Source of the DNA: Bacillus methanolicus
GTDB lineage: Bacteria > Bacillota > Bacilli > Bacillales > Cytobacillaceae
NCBI RefSeq assembly: GCF_008764295.1
Contig: NZ_VTQX01000009.1
Span: forward strand, 61,007 to 125,006
DNA: 64,000 bases
Direction: 5' to 3'
Shown one piece after another: positions 17,499 to 25,800 of this stretch. A program made the translations under genes and the position numbers. Each line of letters opens with the position of its first letter. Within the stretch, counting starts at the first letter, position 1. Below the pieces are notes generated by a model. It was not told where the DNA came from and did no database searches. It was given only the letters and a program-made list of their open reading frames with translations.

Positions 17499-18917
17499 TC
17501 ATTGATAGCCAATTAAATGAGCAACTAAAACAAAGAGCGCTCCAAGTGAATAGTGAATTAAAATAAGCGGCCATATCCATTTCACCCATTTAATCCATGA
17601 AATTCCCGCCAACGCCAACCCTGCCATGAAATATCCGGATGTCGGCGTGAATATATTAGAAATTCCATCACCAAATTGAAATGCTAAAACAGCAGTTTGT
17701 CTCGTCACTCCTACTAAATCTGAGAGCGGGGTCATAATTGGCATTGTTAATGCGGCTTGTCCGCTTCCAGAAGGAACAATAAAATTGATCAGGCATTGTA
17801 CCACATACATCCCTATTGCCGATAATTGGGATGGCAATGCCCCTACAGCACTTGCCAGTGAATATAGAATTGTATCCATAATATTCCCATCTTGAAGAAT
17901 TACCAAAATACCATATGCAACTCCAACAACAAGGGCACCTAACACAAGAACTTGGCAGCCCTTCACAAATGATTCAGCTATTTTGCTAAAAGACATTTTT
18001 GAAACTAATCCGATAGCAATTCCCATAAGTATGAATAATCCGGCAATTTCGTTTAAATACCAACCAAACTTGATCACCCCTACTGCCAAGGCAACAAGCG
18101 TAAGCAATAGAATAGCAAACGCTGCTTTATGTCGAGCGCTAAATTCTACTTCTTTGTGCTCTCCTAACGTGCCAAGCATCTCTTGGCTCTCATTAAAAAC
18201 TAAACTTAATTCTGGATTTTTCTTCACTTTATTAGCGTAGCGCATCACATACCAAATGCTTACACCTAAGAATACGATCAGAAAAATAATTCGGAGTAGC
18301 ATGCCTGAGAAAATCGGAATTTCAGCAATTCCCTGTGCAACTCCAACAGTAAATGGATTCATGAAGGCCGCTGTAAATCCGGCTGATGTTCCAAGTAAAA
18401 CAATAGCCGCTCCAACGATTGAGTCAAAGCCAACCATAATAACAAGAGGGACAATAATTGTAATATAGGGAATCGTTTCTTCTGCTAAACCAAGCATAGC
18501 TCCAGAAAGAGCAAAGAATGTCATGAGGACTGGAATGAGGAATTGTTCTTTTCCGTTTAATTTCCCTGTAATGCTATGAACCACTCCTTCAATCGCTCCA
18601 CTTGCCCGTAATATCCCAAAGGAACCACCTACAATAAAAATGTAGAATATTATGCTTGCCGATGACTCCATTCCTTTATGAATCGATTGAAAGATTTCAA
18701 GAAAAGAGACTGGTGAACTATCGACCATATGGTAACTGCCATCAACAACGACTGTTCTTCCCTGTTCATTTTCAGCCCGATCATAGCTTCCTGCTGGAAC
18801 CAAATATGTGCTTATCGCTGCAATAATGATGACAGCAAATAAAATGACGAATACATGCGGAACTTTCCATTTTTGGCGAGGTACCTCTGGACTGGCTTTT
18901 TCTATGTTTGCTGACAT
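17499..18917 (-). CDS. YfcC-family membrane transporter (DcuC/AbgT superfamily)
   Basis: A 472-residue membrane protein with about 11-12 hydrophobic segments. The stretch GTSAGFTAAFMNPFTVG and the C-terminal PSGSGQAALTMPIMTPLSD followed by QFGDGISN are hallmark repeats of the YfcC/DcuC family, carriers for carboxylates, arginine/ornithine or peptide-like substrates. GGAGCGAAG lies before the ATG. It heads the minus-strand operon transporter-M20D-epimerase-amidohydrolase, so it most likely imports a dipeptide or N-acyl amino acid (compare AbgT, which imports p-aminobenzoyl-glutamate). Two operator-like repeats lie in its promoter region. Substrate is inference. Confidence 0.85.
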   Translation of the reverse strand: MSANIEKASPEVPRQKWKVPHVFVILFAVIIIAAISTYLVPAGSYDRAENEQGRTVVVDGSYHMVDSSPVSFLEIFQSIHKGMESSASIIFYIFIVGGSFGILRASGAIEGVVHSITGKLNGKEQFLIPVLMTFFALSGAMLGLAEETIPYITIIVPLVIMVGFDSIVGAAIVLLGTSAGFTAAFMNPFTVGVAQGIAEIPIFSGMLLRIIFLIVFLGVSIWYVMRYANKVKKNPELSLVFNESQEMLGTLGEHKEVEFSARHKAAFAILLLTLVALAVGVIKFGWYLNEIAGLFILMGIAIGLVSKMSFSKIAESFVKGCQVLVLGALVVGVAYGILVILQDGNIMDTILYSLASAVGALPSQLSAIGMYVVQCLINFIVPSGSGQAALTMPIMTPLSDLVGVTRQTAVLAFQFGDGISNIFTPTSGYFMAGLALAGISWIKWVKWIWPLILIHYSLGALFVLVAHLIGYQ

Positions 18918-18962
18918 TGACTTCGCTCCTTTTTATAAAAAATTTGCTCACATTTCATTAAC

Positions 18963-18996
18963 GTCGTTAATATGTCGCTTTTATAAAATGGAGACT
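18963..18996. promoter_or_regulatory. Operator-like direct repeat 1 upstream of the YfcC operon
   Basis: A 34-base sequence that recurs at 19037-19070 with 28 identities; the first 25 bases differ at only two. It begins GTCGTTAATATGTCGC, itself two GTCG half-sites 11 bases apart. Position between the regulator gene and its presumed target operon makes it a candidate binding site. Confidence 0.6.
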
Positions 18997-19036
18997 GTTC
19001 CTCTGTTTTATTTGAAAGTTAGGAGTACGAATAAGT

Positions 19037-19070
19037 GTCGTTATTATGTCGCTTTTACAAAGTACAAACT
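19037..19070. promoter_or_regulatory. Operator-like direct repeat 2 upstream of the YfcC operon
   Basis: Second copy, beginning GTCGTTATTATGTCGC, 74 bases from the first, about seven helical turns, so both would face the same side of the DNA. The spacing suits cooperative binding or a DNA loop by one regulator, presumably the protein encoded at 19183-20463. Confidence 0.6.
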
Positions 19071-19182
19071 CCTTCCTTTTTAAAATAATAAACGACCACT
19101 TTTTCGAATCTTAATAATTTTAAGTTAATTATAATTATACATTTTATTTACTGTCAATACAAAATTACTATAAGCCACTCTG

Positions 19183-20463
19183 CTATTTTACGAGAAAAGT
19201 ATAGATTGCCCTAGGTCTTCCGTATTGATATAGTTGTTCTTCTCCAATTTTAAAAACCAATTTTTGCGCGATCAGCTTTTTTAATAATCTCTCTGCAGAA
19301 CGTCGTGTCACTGCAAAATTATTCGCAAGATCCTCTGTCGTAAATTGATTTTTTGGGAGGCTTTCTACAAAGGATAAAAACTGGTTAAGCTTTGCAACGC
19401 TTACTCCTGCCTTTTTAGCTCGCTCTTGAATCGTCTTATCATAACTGTTTAACTGGTAAGCCTTATTCTCCTTTGTCCCCAATGGTCCAATGATCATTTC
19501 ATCTTCTGTGACAATAAAAGCTATCTTTGTACTATCGTATCTTTCCGTATGTGTTAGTGCGATTTTGCCATTACGCTTCGCTTCATCTATCGTTAATCCA
19601 AATCCAATCCCTAATTTGACAGGAACTTCCAGCTGACTAAAGGGGAACTCTTGGAAGTTATTTGTTGCTTGTTCCATTCTCCCTCTCGTACTATGAAACA
19701 TACAGACACCATTCTTTCTATATGGGGTCGAGCTTTCAAGCTCAGCATCAAGATTAGCGGCGATTTCATTCAAAATACTATCCTCTATCTTCTCCGATTC
19801 TAGTAAAATATATCCTACTGCCATTTGCGATTGTCTCGTTAAGTAAATATTAGATTGAACTATTGCTTCTTCAATTGCCTCCATAACATTTTTCTTTGGA
19901 TCAATTAATTTTCTGCACGGGAGGCCTTTTGCTTGCATGCCATCATAAACTGCATGAATACTTGTTAATGTAATATCTACTTTCCCTTGTTGGTGAAGCT
20001 GCTCATGATACGCCATAATTTTACTAGTCGAAAAATTCGAGGAAGTATTTTTATCAAAGATAAAAGGATAATCAATAAGCCACATGAGATCGTGTTGAAG
20101 ATGTACATCATGTAAACACTGTAAAAGTATCGAGCGATCTGGGATATCGAGCGAAATTCGTTCTAGTGAAAATCCCTCATGGTATAGTAATTGAAAAAGG
20201 GAAATGGAAAGCATGTATTCATTAATGGGAATATACAAGCTGGGCTTCTTATAGGACCTCAAAATTTCCTGTGCAAAATAATAAGGCAATAGGCCTGAAA
20301 AAAGCATGACATCGCAATAACGCGCCTTCTCGATTTCCTTTACTACTTCCTCTGGTTTATTATAAATGAAGGGAATCAGTATAATATCTGTTCTATCTTT
20401 GGTGTATTCTTGAACTTGTTCCACCATTGCTGCTGAGCCAAAAAAAGCAATTTGTGTCGGCAC
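19183..20463 (-). CDS. Winged-helix regulator with an unusual N-terminal sensor region
   Basis: A 426-residue protein with no domain that I can name with confidence over its first 340 residues. The N-terminus (QIAFFGSAAMVEQ, then CDVMLFSGLLPYY and PSLYIPINEY) has the alternating pattern of a Rossmann-like or PrpR_N-like ligand-binding fold; the middle (about 215-340) resembles a degenerate nucleotide-cyclase/GGDEF-like fold (LGIGFGLTIDEAKRNGKIAL). The C-terminus (about 360-426) is a winged helix with TTEDLANNFAVTRRSAERLL as its recognition part. I start at the GTG at 20463, behind GGTGGAG; the longer frame has no site. It sits upstream of the YfcC operon on the same strand and probably controls it through the two repeats. 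Confidence 0.65.
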   Translation of the reverse strand: MPTQIAFFGSAAMVEQVQEYTKDRTDIILIPFIYNKPEEVVKEIEKARYCDVMLFSGLLPYYFAQEILRSYKKPSLYIPINEYMLSISLFQLLYHEGFSLERISLDIPDRSILLQCLHDVHLQHDLMWLIDYPFIFDKNTSSNFSTSKIMAYHEQLHQQGKVDITLTSIHAVYDGMQAKGLPCRKLIDPKKNVMEAIEEAIVQSNIYLTRQSQMAVGYILLESEKIEDSILNEIAANLDAELESSTPYRKNGVCMFHSTRGRMEQATNNFQEFPFSQLEVPVKLGIGFGLTIDEAKRNGKIALTHTERYDSTKIAFIVTEDEMIIGPLGTKENKAYQLNSYDKTIQERAKKAGVSVAKLNQFLSFVESLPKNQFTTEDLANNFAVTRRSAERLLKKLIAQKLVFKIGEEQLYQYGRPRAIYTFLVK

Positions 20464-20533
20464 AGTATCTCCACCTTTATAAAATCTAAAGTCTTTTTTT
20501 ATTAATTTCATTGTATAATTTTTCAATTATCAT

Positions 20534-20558
20534 GCCTATAGTTATTTTATTTATAGGC
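20534..20558. promoter_or_regulatory. Inverted repeat upstream of the winged-helix regulator gene
   Basis: GCCTATA and TATAGGC, spaced by 11 bases, lie about 70 bases before the regulator's GTG start. This may be its promoter-proximal operator. The rest of the gap 20464-20765 holds a terminator and no gene that I can support. Confidence 0.4.
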
Positions 20559-20704
20559 TAAAATGATTACTAAAACAGACTTCAAAGAATCCTTCACAAC
20601 CATGAGTTTGGATGATATGAAGGACCTTCCATTGGTCATGTTACCTGTTAACCGGAAAGCTTAGCTTGACATACTATGAAACACCAAATTTTAACACATA
20701 AGAA

Positions 20705-20738
20705 AAAAGCCAATGCTCCTGTTTTAAGCATTGACCTT
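20705..20738 (-). terminator. Intrinsic terminator after ydjH
   Basis: On the minus strand GGTCAATGCT pairs with AGCATTGGC around a short loop and is followed by TTTTTTCTT, just downstream of the ydjH stop codon. Confidence 0.85.
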
Positions 20739-20765
20739 TTGTATTAAAGAAAAAGAAGGGGATAT

Positions 20766-21593
20766 TCAAAACTTTCTCCCTCCTCCTCCGATTCCACCGC
20801 CGCCGATGCCACCTGAAAATGAACTTCCACCACTATTGTTATTTGCCTTCGGTATCTTTTGTTGGGTGACTATCGTATTGAAGTGTTGATCATGTTTTCT
20901 CGTCAGTTTGAAGGAATTATCTTGCAAATAAGTTCTGGCGTTAACGGTTGAACGTCCCCTATTTCCCATCACCATCGTACCAATTGTAATTCCACCGACT
21001 GCGATCGAGATAAAAAAATAAATTCCGAGTTTCTGAAGCCAAGTGATTTCTCCCGACACGGTTCCATTCCCCGTATCGGCATATCCTGAATCTCCAGAAG
21101 TATTTGCACTTGAAGTAGCAGGAGGCCCTGATTCCATCATTCTTTCTAATTCATCAAGGAAAATAGCAGCACTTTCACCATATTTCTCTTCTCCTAAATA
21201 TGGATACACTTCGTCTAGTAATTCTTCCACTCTATTAGCATCAATATATTTTGTTCCCTTATCTCTTGTAAAAATATAAACTTCACGTTCATCCATATTT
21301 AATAGATAAAGGACACCATCCAATGTTCCTTCATAGCCGAATCCATGTTCTTCATAGAAATCACGGGCATATTCGTTTGAAGACTTCCCTTCGCTATCAT
21401 CAGTTGTAACAATCGCAATGTCCATCTCTGTTTGCTCGCTTAATAACATTGCCCTGTCATTAAGTTCCGTTCTTTCTGCCTCTGTAAACAACTGTGCCTC
21501 ATCATAAACCTTTTCATAAGCAGCAAGTGCATTTGTTCCACAACTAATGAAAAGAAGCAAGATTGGCAGCAAAAAAAATACTTTTTTCACCAT
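20766..21593 (-). CDS. ydjH: YdjH-like TPM-domain membrane protein
   Basis: A 275-residue protein with an N-terminal signal or membrane segment (residues 3-20, ending near SCGTNALAAYEKV), an extracytoplasmic TPM domain (about 25-150; VYDEAQLFTEAERTEL, YARDFYEEHGFGYEG), a second membrane helix (about 195-215) and a Gly/Ser-rich tail GGIGGGGIGGGGRKF typical of TPM proteins. In B. subtilis ydjH lies in the pspA-ydjGHI operon, which helps place PspA/LiaH stress proteins at the membrane. The start at 21593 lies behind a G-run and overlaps the ydjG stop by seven bases. Confidence 0.82.
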   Translation of the reverse strand: MVKKVFFLLPILLLFISCGTNALAAYEKVYDEAQLFTEAERTELNDRAMLLSEQTEMDIAIVTTDDSEGKSSNEYARDFYEEHGFGYEGTLDGVLYLLNMDEREVYIFTRDKGTKYIDANRVEELLDEVYPYLGEEKYGESAAIFLDELERMMESGPPATSSANTSGDSGYADTGNGTVSGEITWLQKLGIYFFISIAVGGITIGTMVMGNRGRSTVNARTYLQDNSFKLTRKHDQHFNTIVTQQKIPKANNNSGGSSFSGGIGGGGIGGGGRKF

Positions 21594-22651
21594 ATAAATT
21601 GCCCCCCTATCATTAATGCTGCGAAGGAGGCTGCAGAAACCGCTCCAAACCACGCACTTGCCCTTCCTTTACTAATTGGCAGCTTTCCAGCAATTTTTCC
21701 GGTCTGCCCATTCATCGCAAAAATATAAGTATTTCCCTTAAATTGGTAAGTAAACATCCATACCGGCAGCAGGACATATGTCGCTCCGACGTTATTTAAT
21801 TTTATGTCAGTCCTTTTTACACTCACTGAACTGTAGCCATTTATTGTTCCCCGTAACAGCGTACTCATATTCTTTCTTATGATTTCTGATACTCTCGGGT
21901 AGACATCATTTTGATCCATATCGTATTTTTCTGCTAAGTAGCCCGATAAATAGGACATGGAGAAATCGGTTAAATCCTTGTAATGATAAGGTTCCAAAAC
22001 ATTCATCAGCTCGTCGTCCATTTTCCTTGAACCATCTGCAGGCACATCACGAAAAATCGCTTTTCCTTCTCGGAGAACACGATAATATTTTGTTTCAGTA
22101 TAACGAGTATCCCCTCTCGTATAAGAGCGAACCTTTGTAGCATCACCGCTGATTTCTCCAAACGGGCTGCAATGAAAGAGCCAAAACGGTACATAAATGC
22201 CCGACAACTTCTCAAGTTCTGAAGTTGTTGTAAATTGTTTCGAAAGTAGCGGTTTTTTCTTACACCAGTTAATAAATAATTCAGTTGCTTTCTCACGATT
22301 AATTTGAAATGGAATCACTTTTTCTGGACGATATTCGCCTTCAAGCCTTCTTGGGATGATCGTTGGGTTATGACAGTAATAACAAAATGTAGCAGCCGTT
22401 GTATCATCGGTAACAATTTCAGCACCACAACTTTCACAACTGTACCCAACAGCATTTTCCTGAAATTCCTGTTCAAGCTCCTGTGCTTTTTCTGTATTTT
22501 TCTCTGCCTCGGCCTGCTCATTATTAATAAAGGACCGCACTTCCTGCTCATGAAATTCACTTAAGCAATAATCGCATGTCCAGTTTTGCGTATCAGCCTT
22601 AAAGGCAAGCGGTCCGCCACAATTAATACATTTATAGACGATAACCCCCAT
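21587..22651 (-). CDS. ydjG: YdjG-like zinc-ribbon membrane protein
   Basis: A 354-residue protein with two N-terminal zinc ribbons: CINCGG with CDYC (about residues 7-31) and CESCGAE with CYYC (about 74-95). A long middle domain of the TFIIB-zinc-ribbon-containing family follows, then a membrane helix at the C-terminus (about 335-352). In B. subtilis YdjG works with YdjH and YdjI in the PspA-associated envelope-stress response. It is followed, with seven bases of overlap, by ydjH, and preceded by ydjI 23 bases away, so the three form one operon. Confidence 0.82.
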   Translation of the reverse strand: MGVIVYKCINCGGPLAFKADTQNWTCDYCLSEFHEQEVRSFINNEQAEAEKNTEKAQELEQEFQENAVGYSCESCGAEIVTDDTTAATFCYYCHNPTIIPRRLEGEYRPEKVIPFQINREKATELFINWCKKKPLLSKQFTTTSELEKLSGIYVPFWLFHCSPFGEISGDATKVRSYTRGDTRYTETKYYRVLREGKAIFRDVPADGSRKMDDELMNVLEPYHYKDLTDFSMSYLSGYLAEKYDMDQNDVYPRVSEIIRKNMSTLLRGTINGYSSVSVKRTDIKLNNVGATYVLLPVWMFTYQFKGNTYIFAMNGQTGKIAGKLPISKGRASAWFGAVSAASFAALMIGGQFIW

Positions 22652-22674
22652 CGTAAATCACCTCATTATACCGC

Positions 22675-23946
22675 TTAAAATTTGCTTCCACATTCTGGGC
22701 AAAATTTCATTGCTGCCCCTTCTGGAGCAGTGAATCCACATTGACTGCAAGTGAGCGCTTCAGGCTTTTTATTTCCACAATTGGAGCAAAACTTGCCGCT
22801 GTTTTCACTGCCACATTGACATTGCCAGCTATCTACCTGCGGCTTCGGTGAACCACATTCTGAACAAAACTTTCCTTCATTTTTTTGTCCGCACTCGCAT
22901 TGCCAAGTAGCTGAATTACCGGGAGTAACAGGCTGTTGTGCTTGCTGCTGCATTTGAAACCTATTCGTTTCAGAAGCACTTTGAGAAAAATTTCCGGCTC
23001 CCTGCATCCCCATTCCCATTCCGATGAATCCATTCATGGCCCCGCCTTCATTTGAACCAGCCGCCTCAAGTCCACGAGCAATTGAGCCTTGAACATAACC
23101 TTCCCGAACAGATGCGTCTTGAAGCATCGCTCCCTGATTTCTCATATTGATCAATTTTTGTGACTGATCATCATAGGAAATGCTATTAATCCCAACGGAT
23201 TCTACACGCATTCCACGAAGTCGCGTCCATTCCTCGTCGAGTACACTTGACATGTATCTTGCCAATTCCATTCCTCTTGAAGCAACAAATGAGATGCGAA
23301 TGCCATCACTCGACATTTGGTTAATCGCCGTTTGCAAGGCATTCATAAACTCAGATAAATATTGCGTATTAATTTCGTTAATATCCACTACATGTTTATT
23401 TCTTGGGATCGCTTCTTCATAAAATTTTAACGGATCAACAATTTTAATCGAATACGAGCCGTGAGTACGCAAAAATAATTCCGCATTATAAAAATTATCA
23501 AAGTAATTAATCGGATTTCGTGTTCCAAATTTAATTCCTTTGATTTCTTGAAGATTAATAAAGTACGCCTTTTGCGAAGAGGAAGGCATGCCGCCAAATT
23601 TAAAACGATTAAACGTCTCTCTGACCGTTTCATCAAGTTCACCATTGAATAAAGATGGCATGGATGAATTAACTACTTCGTAATAGCCTTCTTCCGCCGT
23701 ATAATCAATAATTCTTCCGCCATCAACCAATAGCATGAATTGATTGGCCTGTACATGGATAACCGAGCCGTTGGAAATGGTCGTATCGGTTCCTTTTTTA
23801 TTCGAATTTCTTTTATCTTTCGTTCTCATTTTTACACCGACAGACATAACCGTTGTATCGCTCATCTCCTGAGGCACAATCACTTCCAACCATTGATCTG
23901 CTAAACTGCCTTTTACCGCATCTACTGCTGCTTTAATGATGCCCAT
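22675..23946 (-). CDS. ydjI: YdjI-like SPFH-domain protein with C-terminal zinc ribbons
   Basis: A 423-residue protein. Residues 1-290 are a YdjI/virion-core-like SPFH (band-7) domain (QWLEVIVPQEMSDTTVM, GVNSISYDDQSQKLINMR); residues 290-345 are Gly/Gln/Met-rich; the tail has three Cys4 ribbons (WQCECGQKNEGKFCSECG, WQCQCGSENSGKFCSNCG, and a CSQCG/FCPECG pair). B. subtilis YdjI lacks so long a tail as I remember it (about 323 residues). Gene order here is ydjI-ydjG-ydjH with no pspA beside them, unlike B. subtilis. I start at the ATG at 23946 behind AGGGGGAG. Confidence 0.85.
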   Translation of the reverse strand: MGIIKAAVDAVKGSLADQWLEVIVPQEMSDTTVMSVGVKMRTKDKRNSNKKGTDTTISNGSVIHVQANQFMLLVDGGRIIDYTAEEGYYEVVNSSMPSLFNGELDETVRETFNRFKFGGMPSSSQKAYFINLQEIKGIKFGTRNPINYFDNFYNAELFLRTHGSYSIKIVDPLKFYEEAIPRNKHVVDINEINTQYLSEFMNALQTAINQMSSDGIRISFVASRGMELARYMSSVLDEEWTRLRGMRVESVGINSISYDDQSQKLINMRNQGAMLQDASVREGYVQGSIARGLEAAGSNEGGAMNGFIGMGMGMQGAGNFSQSASETNRFQMQQQAQQPVTPGNSATWQCECGQKNEGKFCSECGSPKPQVDSWQCQCGSENSGKFCSNCGNKKPEALTCSQCGFTAPEGAAMKFCPECGSKF

Positions 23947-24189
23947 CAAATACTCCCCCTAAAATTTATATCTTTCTCATTTTTTTTAGTATAACATGTC
24001 ATTTTTAGAAAATGAGGGGAATGCCAAAAATTGATGAGATTGTATGTTACCGAGGAAGTCTTTAAAGTGAACCTCCCAATGTTTAAAGTTTTTATTCTCA
24101 CTTATTAGCAAATATTTCTTCGAACAACCTTGTCATCCAGAATTCTACAACGTCTTAAGTCCAAGTCATTTAAAGACAAAACAAAAATT

Positions 24190-24221
24190 TTGATAAAAAC
24201 TTGATAATTATATTTTAGAAT
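24190..24221 (+). promoter_or_regulatory. Spa-box (TTGAT-N6-TTGAT) and -10 element for the LanFEG-RK operon
   Basis: TTGAT at 24190-24194 and TTGAT at 24201-24205 are separated by six bases, the arrangement of the SpaR-binding spa-box. A TAGAAT -10-like element follows at 24216-24221, about ten bases after the second repeat, and the first gene starts about 110 bases later behind AAAGGAGA. This fits activation by the SpaR-like regulator encoded in the same operon. The remainder of the gap 23947-24328 shows no gene. Confidence 0.6.
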
Positions 24222-24328
24222 AACAGCAATTGGCATTTAGAAGGTTTTTTCAGATGTGGCTTGGTCATTTAATCCACTATGTTCAGGCGGTCTTTAAAGA
24301 GAAATAACGAAATAAAGGAGAGATTGAC

Positions 24329-25044
24329 ATGGAAACAGTTTTGTTAAAAACAAAAAATCTTACAAAAAATTTGGCAAGGAATTAGCAGTATCAGATGTTT
24401 CGTTAACCGTGTATAAAAATAGTATTTATGGTTTGCTTGGTCCAAATGGTGCTGGGAAATCAACTACGCTTAAAATTATTACCGGAATTTTGCGAAATAC
24501 GTCTGGAGAAATTTTCTTTGATGGGCACAAATGGAGAAGATCAGATTTAAAAAATATTGGTTCACTAATCGAGTCTCCACCTCTTTATGATAATTTGACT
24601 GCATTCGAAAATGTAAAAGTACATGCCACTTTACTCGGCCTTTCTGAGGAGCGGATTCACACAGTTTTAAAGATTGTCGATATGCAGCATGTTGGTAAAA
24701 AAAAAGCAGGACAGTTCTCAATGGGAATGAAACAACGACTTGGCATCGCAATCGCTTTGCTAAATCATCCAAAATTATTAATTTTGGATGAACCTACAAA
24801 TGGGCTTGATCCCATTGGTATCCAAGAGCTCAGAGAGCTTATTCGTTCCTTTCCGCAAAAAGGAATTACTGTAATTTTATCGAGTCACATTCTATCGGAA
24901 GTCGAGCAAATTGCCGATCATATCGGCATTATTAGTGGAGGATACCTTGGATACGAAGGTAAGATAAATAAGTCGGATAATTTAGAACAATTATTTATGG
25001 AAGTCGTTAAGAAAAGCAAGGAAAGAGAAGGAATGAAAAGATGA
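24329..25044 (+). pseudogene. LanF-type lantibiotic-immunity ABC ATPase, frameshifted after codon 13
   Basis: The gene begins at ATG 24329 behind AAAGGAGA, but the frame stops at a TAG at 24383. Reading one base back at the A-run 24364-24369 restores a full BcrA/LanF-type ATPase: the sequence would run LTKKFGKELAVSDVSL into the open frame with Walker A GPNGAGKST (from about 24436), signature FSMGMKQRL and Walker B LLILDEPTNGLD. The break is at the heptamer A AAA AAT, which is also the form of a -1 ribosomal slippery site. So it may be a real mutation, a sequencing error, or programmed frameshifting. The internal GTG at 24409 has no ribosome site and would lack the first beta strands. The ATPase overlaps the next gene by ATGA. 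Confidence 0.75.
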
Positions 25045-25796
25045 GAAACTATATTAAAGCAGAAAATCTAAAATTCAAAAGAACATTTTCAAGAAAAATG
25101 ATCATTATCGTTCCATTATTAAATATTGGGCTCTCTTTTCTATTGAATACTCAATATTTTGTTCCAGGTACTTTTAATTGGTGGTCCATTATTTTTATGC
25201 CAGTGATGCTTGCTTTATTATGCTCTTTATCCCATCAAAAGGAAAAAAAAGCATCCAATTATAATAGTACGTATTCATTGCCAATCGATCTAGGAAAGCT
25301 TTGGTTTTCCAAAATAATGGTTATTATGACTTATTCTTTGCTATCTCAACTTGCGTTTTTAGTATTCATGTATGGCATGGGCTTCGTTATTCCTAATTTT
25401 ACCTTTATTAGCCTTTCCACCATTTCTGCAAGTTTACTGCTATGGGTGACAAGTCTTTGGCAAATTCCCCTTTGTTTAATGGTGGCTAAGAAATTTGGGG
25501 GTACTGCTGCAGTAATGCTAAATCTTTTTGGAACACTTGTTTTAGGGATTATGCCTGCATCCAGTTCCTTTTGGTGGGTTTCTCCTTGGAGCTGGCCAAT
25601 ACGCATGATGTGTCCGACAATCGGCATTCATCCTAATGGAACTTATTTAGAAATTAATGATCCATTACTCAGCTGGTGGGTTATACCGCCTGCCGTTATC
25701 ATAGCTATCCTATTATTTATGATATTATCGTTCCTGACAAGTCACTTATTCGCCTCCTCTACAAATGACAAAATGAAAAAACAGGAGGTGCTGTAA
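25041..25796 (+). CDS. LanE-type lantibiotic-immunity ABC permease
   Basis: A 251-residue membrane protein with six hydrophobic segments and the MutE/EpiE/SpaE pattern: MRNYIKAENLKFKRTFSRKM at the start and the NxxWWxxxxMP-like stretch NWWSIIFMPVMLALL. With the ATPase and the next permease it forms the three-part LanFEG exporter that removes lantibiotics from the membrane. Its start overlaps the ATPase stop (ATGA). No lantibiotic structural or modification gene lies in the window, so this is a stand-alone defence or resistance exporter. Confidence 0.82.
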   Translation: MRNYIKAENLKFKRTFSRKMIIIVPLLNIGLSFLLNTQYFVPGTFNWWSIIFMPVMLALLCSLSHQKEKKASNYNSTYSLPIDLGKLWFSKIMVIMTYSLLSQLAFLVFMYGMGFVIPNFTFISLSTISASLLLWVTSLWQIPLCLMVAKKFGGTAAVMLNLFGTLVLGIMPASSSFWWVSPWSWPIRMMCPTIGIHPNGTYLEINDPLLSWWVIPPAVIIAILLFMILSFLTSHLFASSTNDKMKKQEVL

Positions 25797-25800
25797 ATTG

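Noticed and set aside
24032..24106. Short frame beginning MRLYVTEEVFKVNLP upstream of the LanFEG operon
   Set aside because: Only 24 codons with no clear homology; it recalls the start of a metallo-beta-lactamase-fold protein but is too short to support.
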